Assembly: GCA_028343435.1 (NCBI GenBank)
Contig: JAOLYM010000004.1
Location: 1 to 64,000 of the forward strand
Reading direction: 5' to 3'
DNA length: 64,000 nucleotides
DNA from: Candidatus Nitrosopelagicus sp.
GTDB lineage: Archaea; Thermoproteota; Nitrososphaeria; Nitrososphaerales; Nitrosopumilaceae
Numbering within the stretch: position 1 is the stretch's first letter; every line of letters begins with the position of its first letter. Below the pieces are notes generated by a model. The model made no database searches. It worked only from the letters and a program-made list of their open reading frames with translations, and was not told the DNA's origin. Positions 63,917 to 64,000 of this stretch are shown piece by piece. The position numbers and the translations under genes are program-made.

Positions 63917-64000
63917 TGTATATGTTAATTGTATCTCAAAATTTAACAAATTATGATGTAAATCTTCCAGATGATGTAATCTACCGAATAAATCTTGCTT
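63916..64000 (+). CDS. Start of an unidentified protein (3' end outside window)
   Basis: The ATG at 63916 overlaps the preceding stop (TGATG), and the frame stays open to the window end: MYMLIVSQNLTNYDVNLPDD followed by VIYRINLA. A second ATG at 63922 is possible. Only 28 residues are visible, too few to assign a family. Because it is coupled to the hydrolase gene, it belongs to the same operon. Confidence 0.5.
   Translation, partial: MYMLIVSQNLTNYDVNLPDDVIYRINLA

Noticed and set aside
52994-64000. Methylphosphonate synthase (MpnS) search
   Set aside because: No product shows the cupin-type MpnS pattern; the only oxygenase is TauD-like with an HTD motif.

Overview
The window is low-GC archaeal DNA from a marine ammonia-oxidising thaumarchaeon of the Nitrosopumilus type. 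This assignment rests on gene content: archaeal GatDE amidotransferase, CDC48, pelota/Dom34, uL2, an archaeal SRP RNA, an OB-fold RPA, TrmB and DtxR regulators, a tetraether-synthase-type radical SAM enzyme, and a DnaK/DnaJ/GrpE set. Genes are tightly packed. At least six convergent neighbours share their stop codons in a 4-bp overlap, and several start codons lie about 26 bp downstream of a TATA-like box, as expected for leaderless mRNAs. No rRNA, CRISPR array, transposase or integrase was seen.

Region 1 (1-28 kb) is mostly housekeeping. It holds the end of an Lhr-type helicase, RPA, an ABC exporter, tRNA-Gln(UUG), a DUF354 protein, a heat-shock operon (Rossmann protein, grpE, dnaK, dnaJ), gatD-gatE, cdc48, rpl2, acylphosphatase, SRP RNA, a tRNA 2-thiolation enzyme, an M50 protease, cutA, pelota, yjbQ, two regulators and the probable tetraether lipid synthase. 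I also found two short genes (54 and 56 codons), a probable C/D box sRNA with a terminal stem just upstream of yjbQ, and a tRNA T-arm-like relic.

Region 2 (26-48 kb) is a cell-surface glycan island. It contains a secreted SGNH-hydrolase/pentapeptide-repeat fusion, two polysaccharide deacetylases, a NeuD-type acetyltransferase, at least four glycosyltransferases, a DegT aminotransferase, nucleotide-sugar epimerase/reductase/dehydrogenases, GalU, an asparagine-synthase-like enzyme and a methyltransferase. Embedded in it is a four-gene overlapping operon unusual for an archaeon: holo-ACP synthase, VOC protein, acyl carrier protein and an FkbH-like HAD/GNAT enzyme. This looks like a carrier-protein-based acyl (possibly glyceryl) modification route.

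Region 3 (48-64 kb) is a phosphonate island. PEP mutase, a split phosphonopyruvate decarboxylase and an iron alcohol dehydrogenase give a predicted route to 2-hydroxyethylphosphonate. Around them are two nucleotidyltransferases sharing a 116-bp identical 5' tract, a B12-type radical SAM enzyme, a Nudix hydrolase, two sulfatase-fold proteins without the canonical sulfatase active-site motif, a TauD-like oxygenase with a decayed copy beside it, an anchored alpha/beta hydrolase, a LamG-like membrane protein and a second pentapeptide-repeat protein. Methylphosphonate synthase is not visible in the window. I infer that the phosphonate is activated as a nucleotide conjugate and placed on surface polymers or lipids made by the neighbouring glycan genes.
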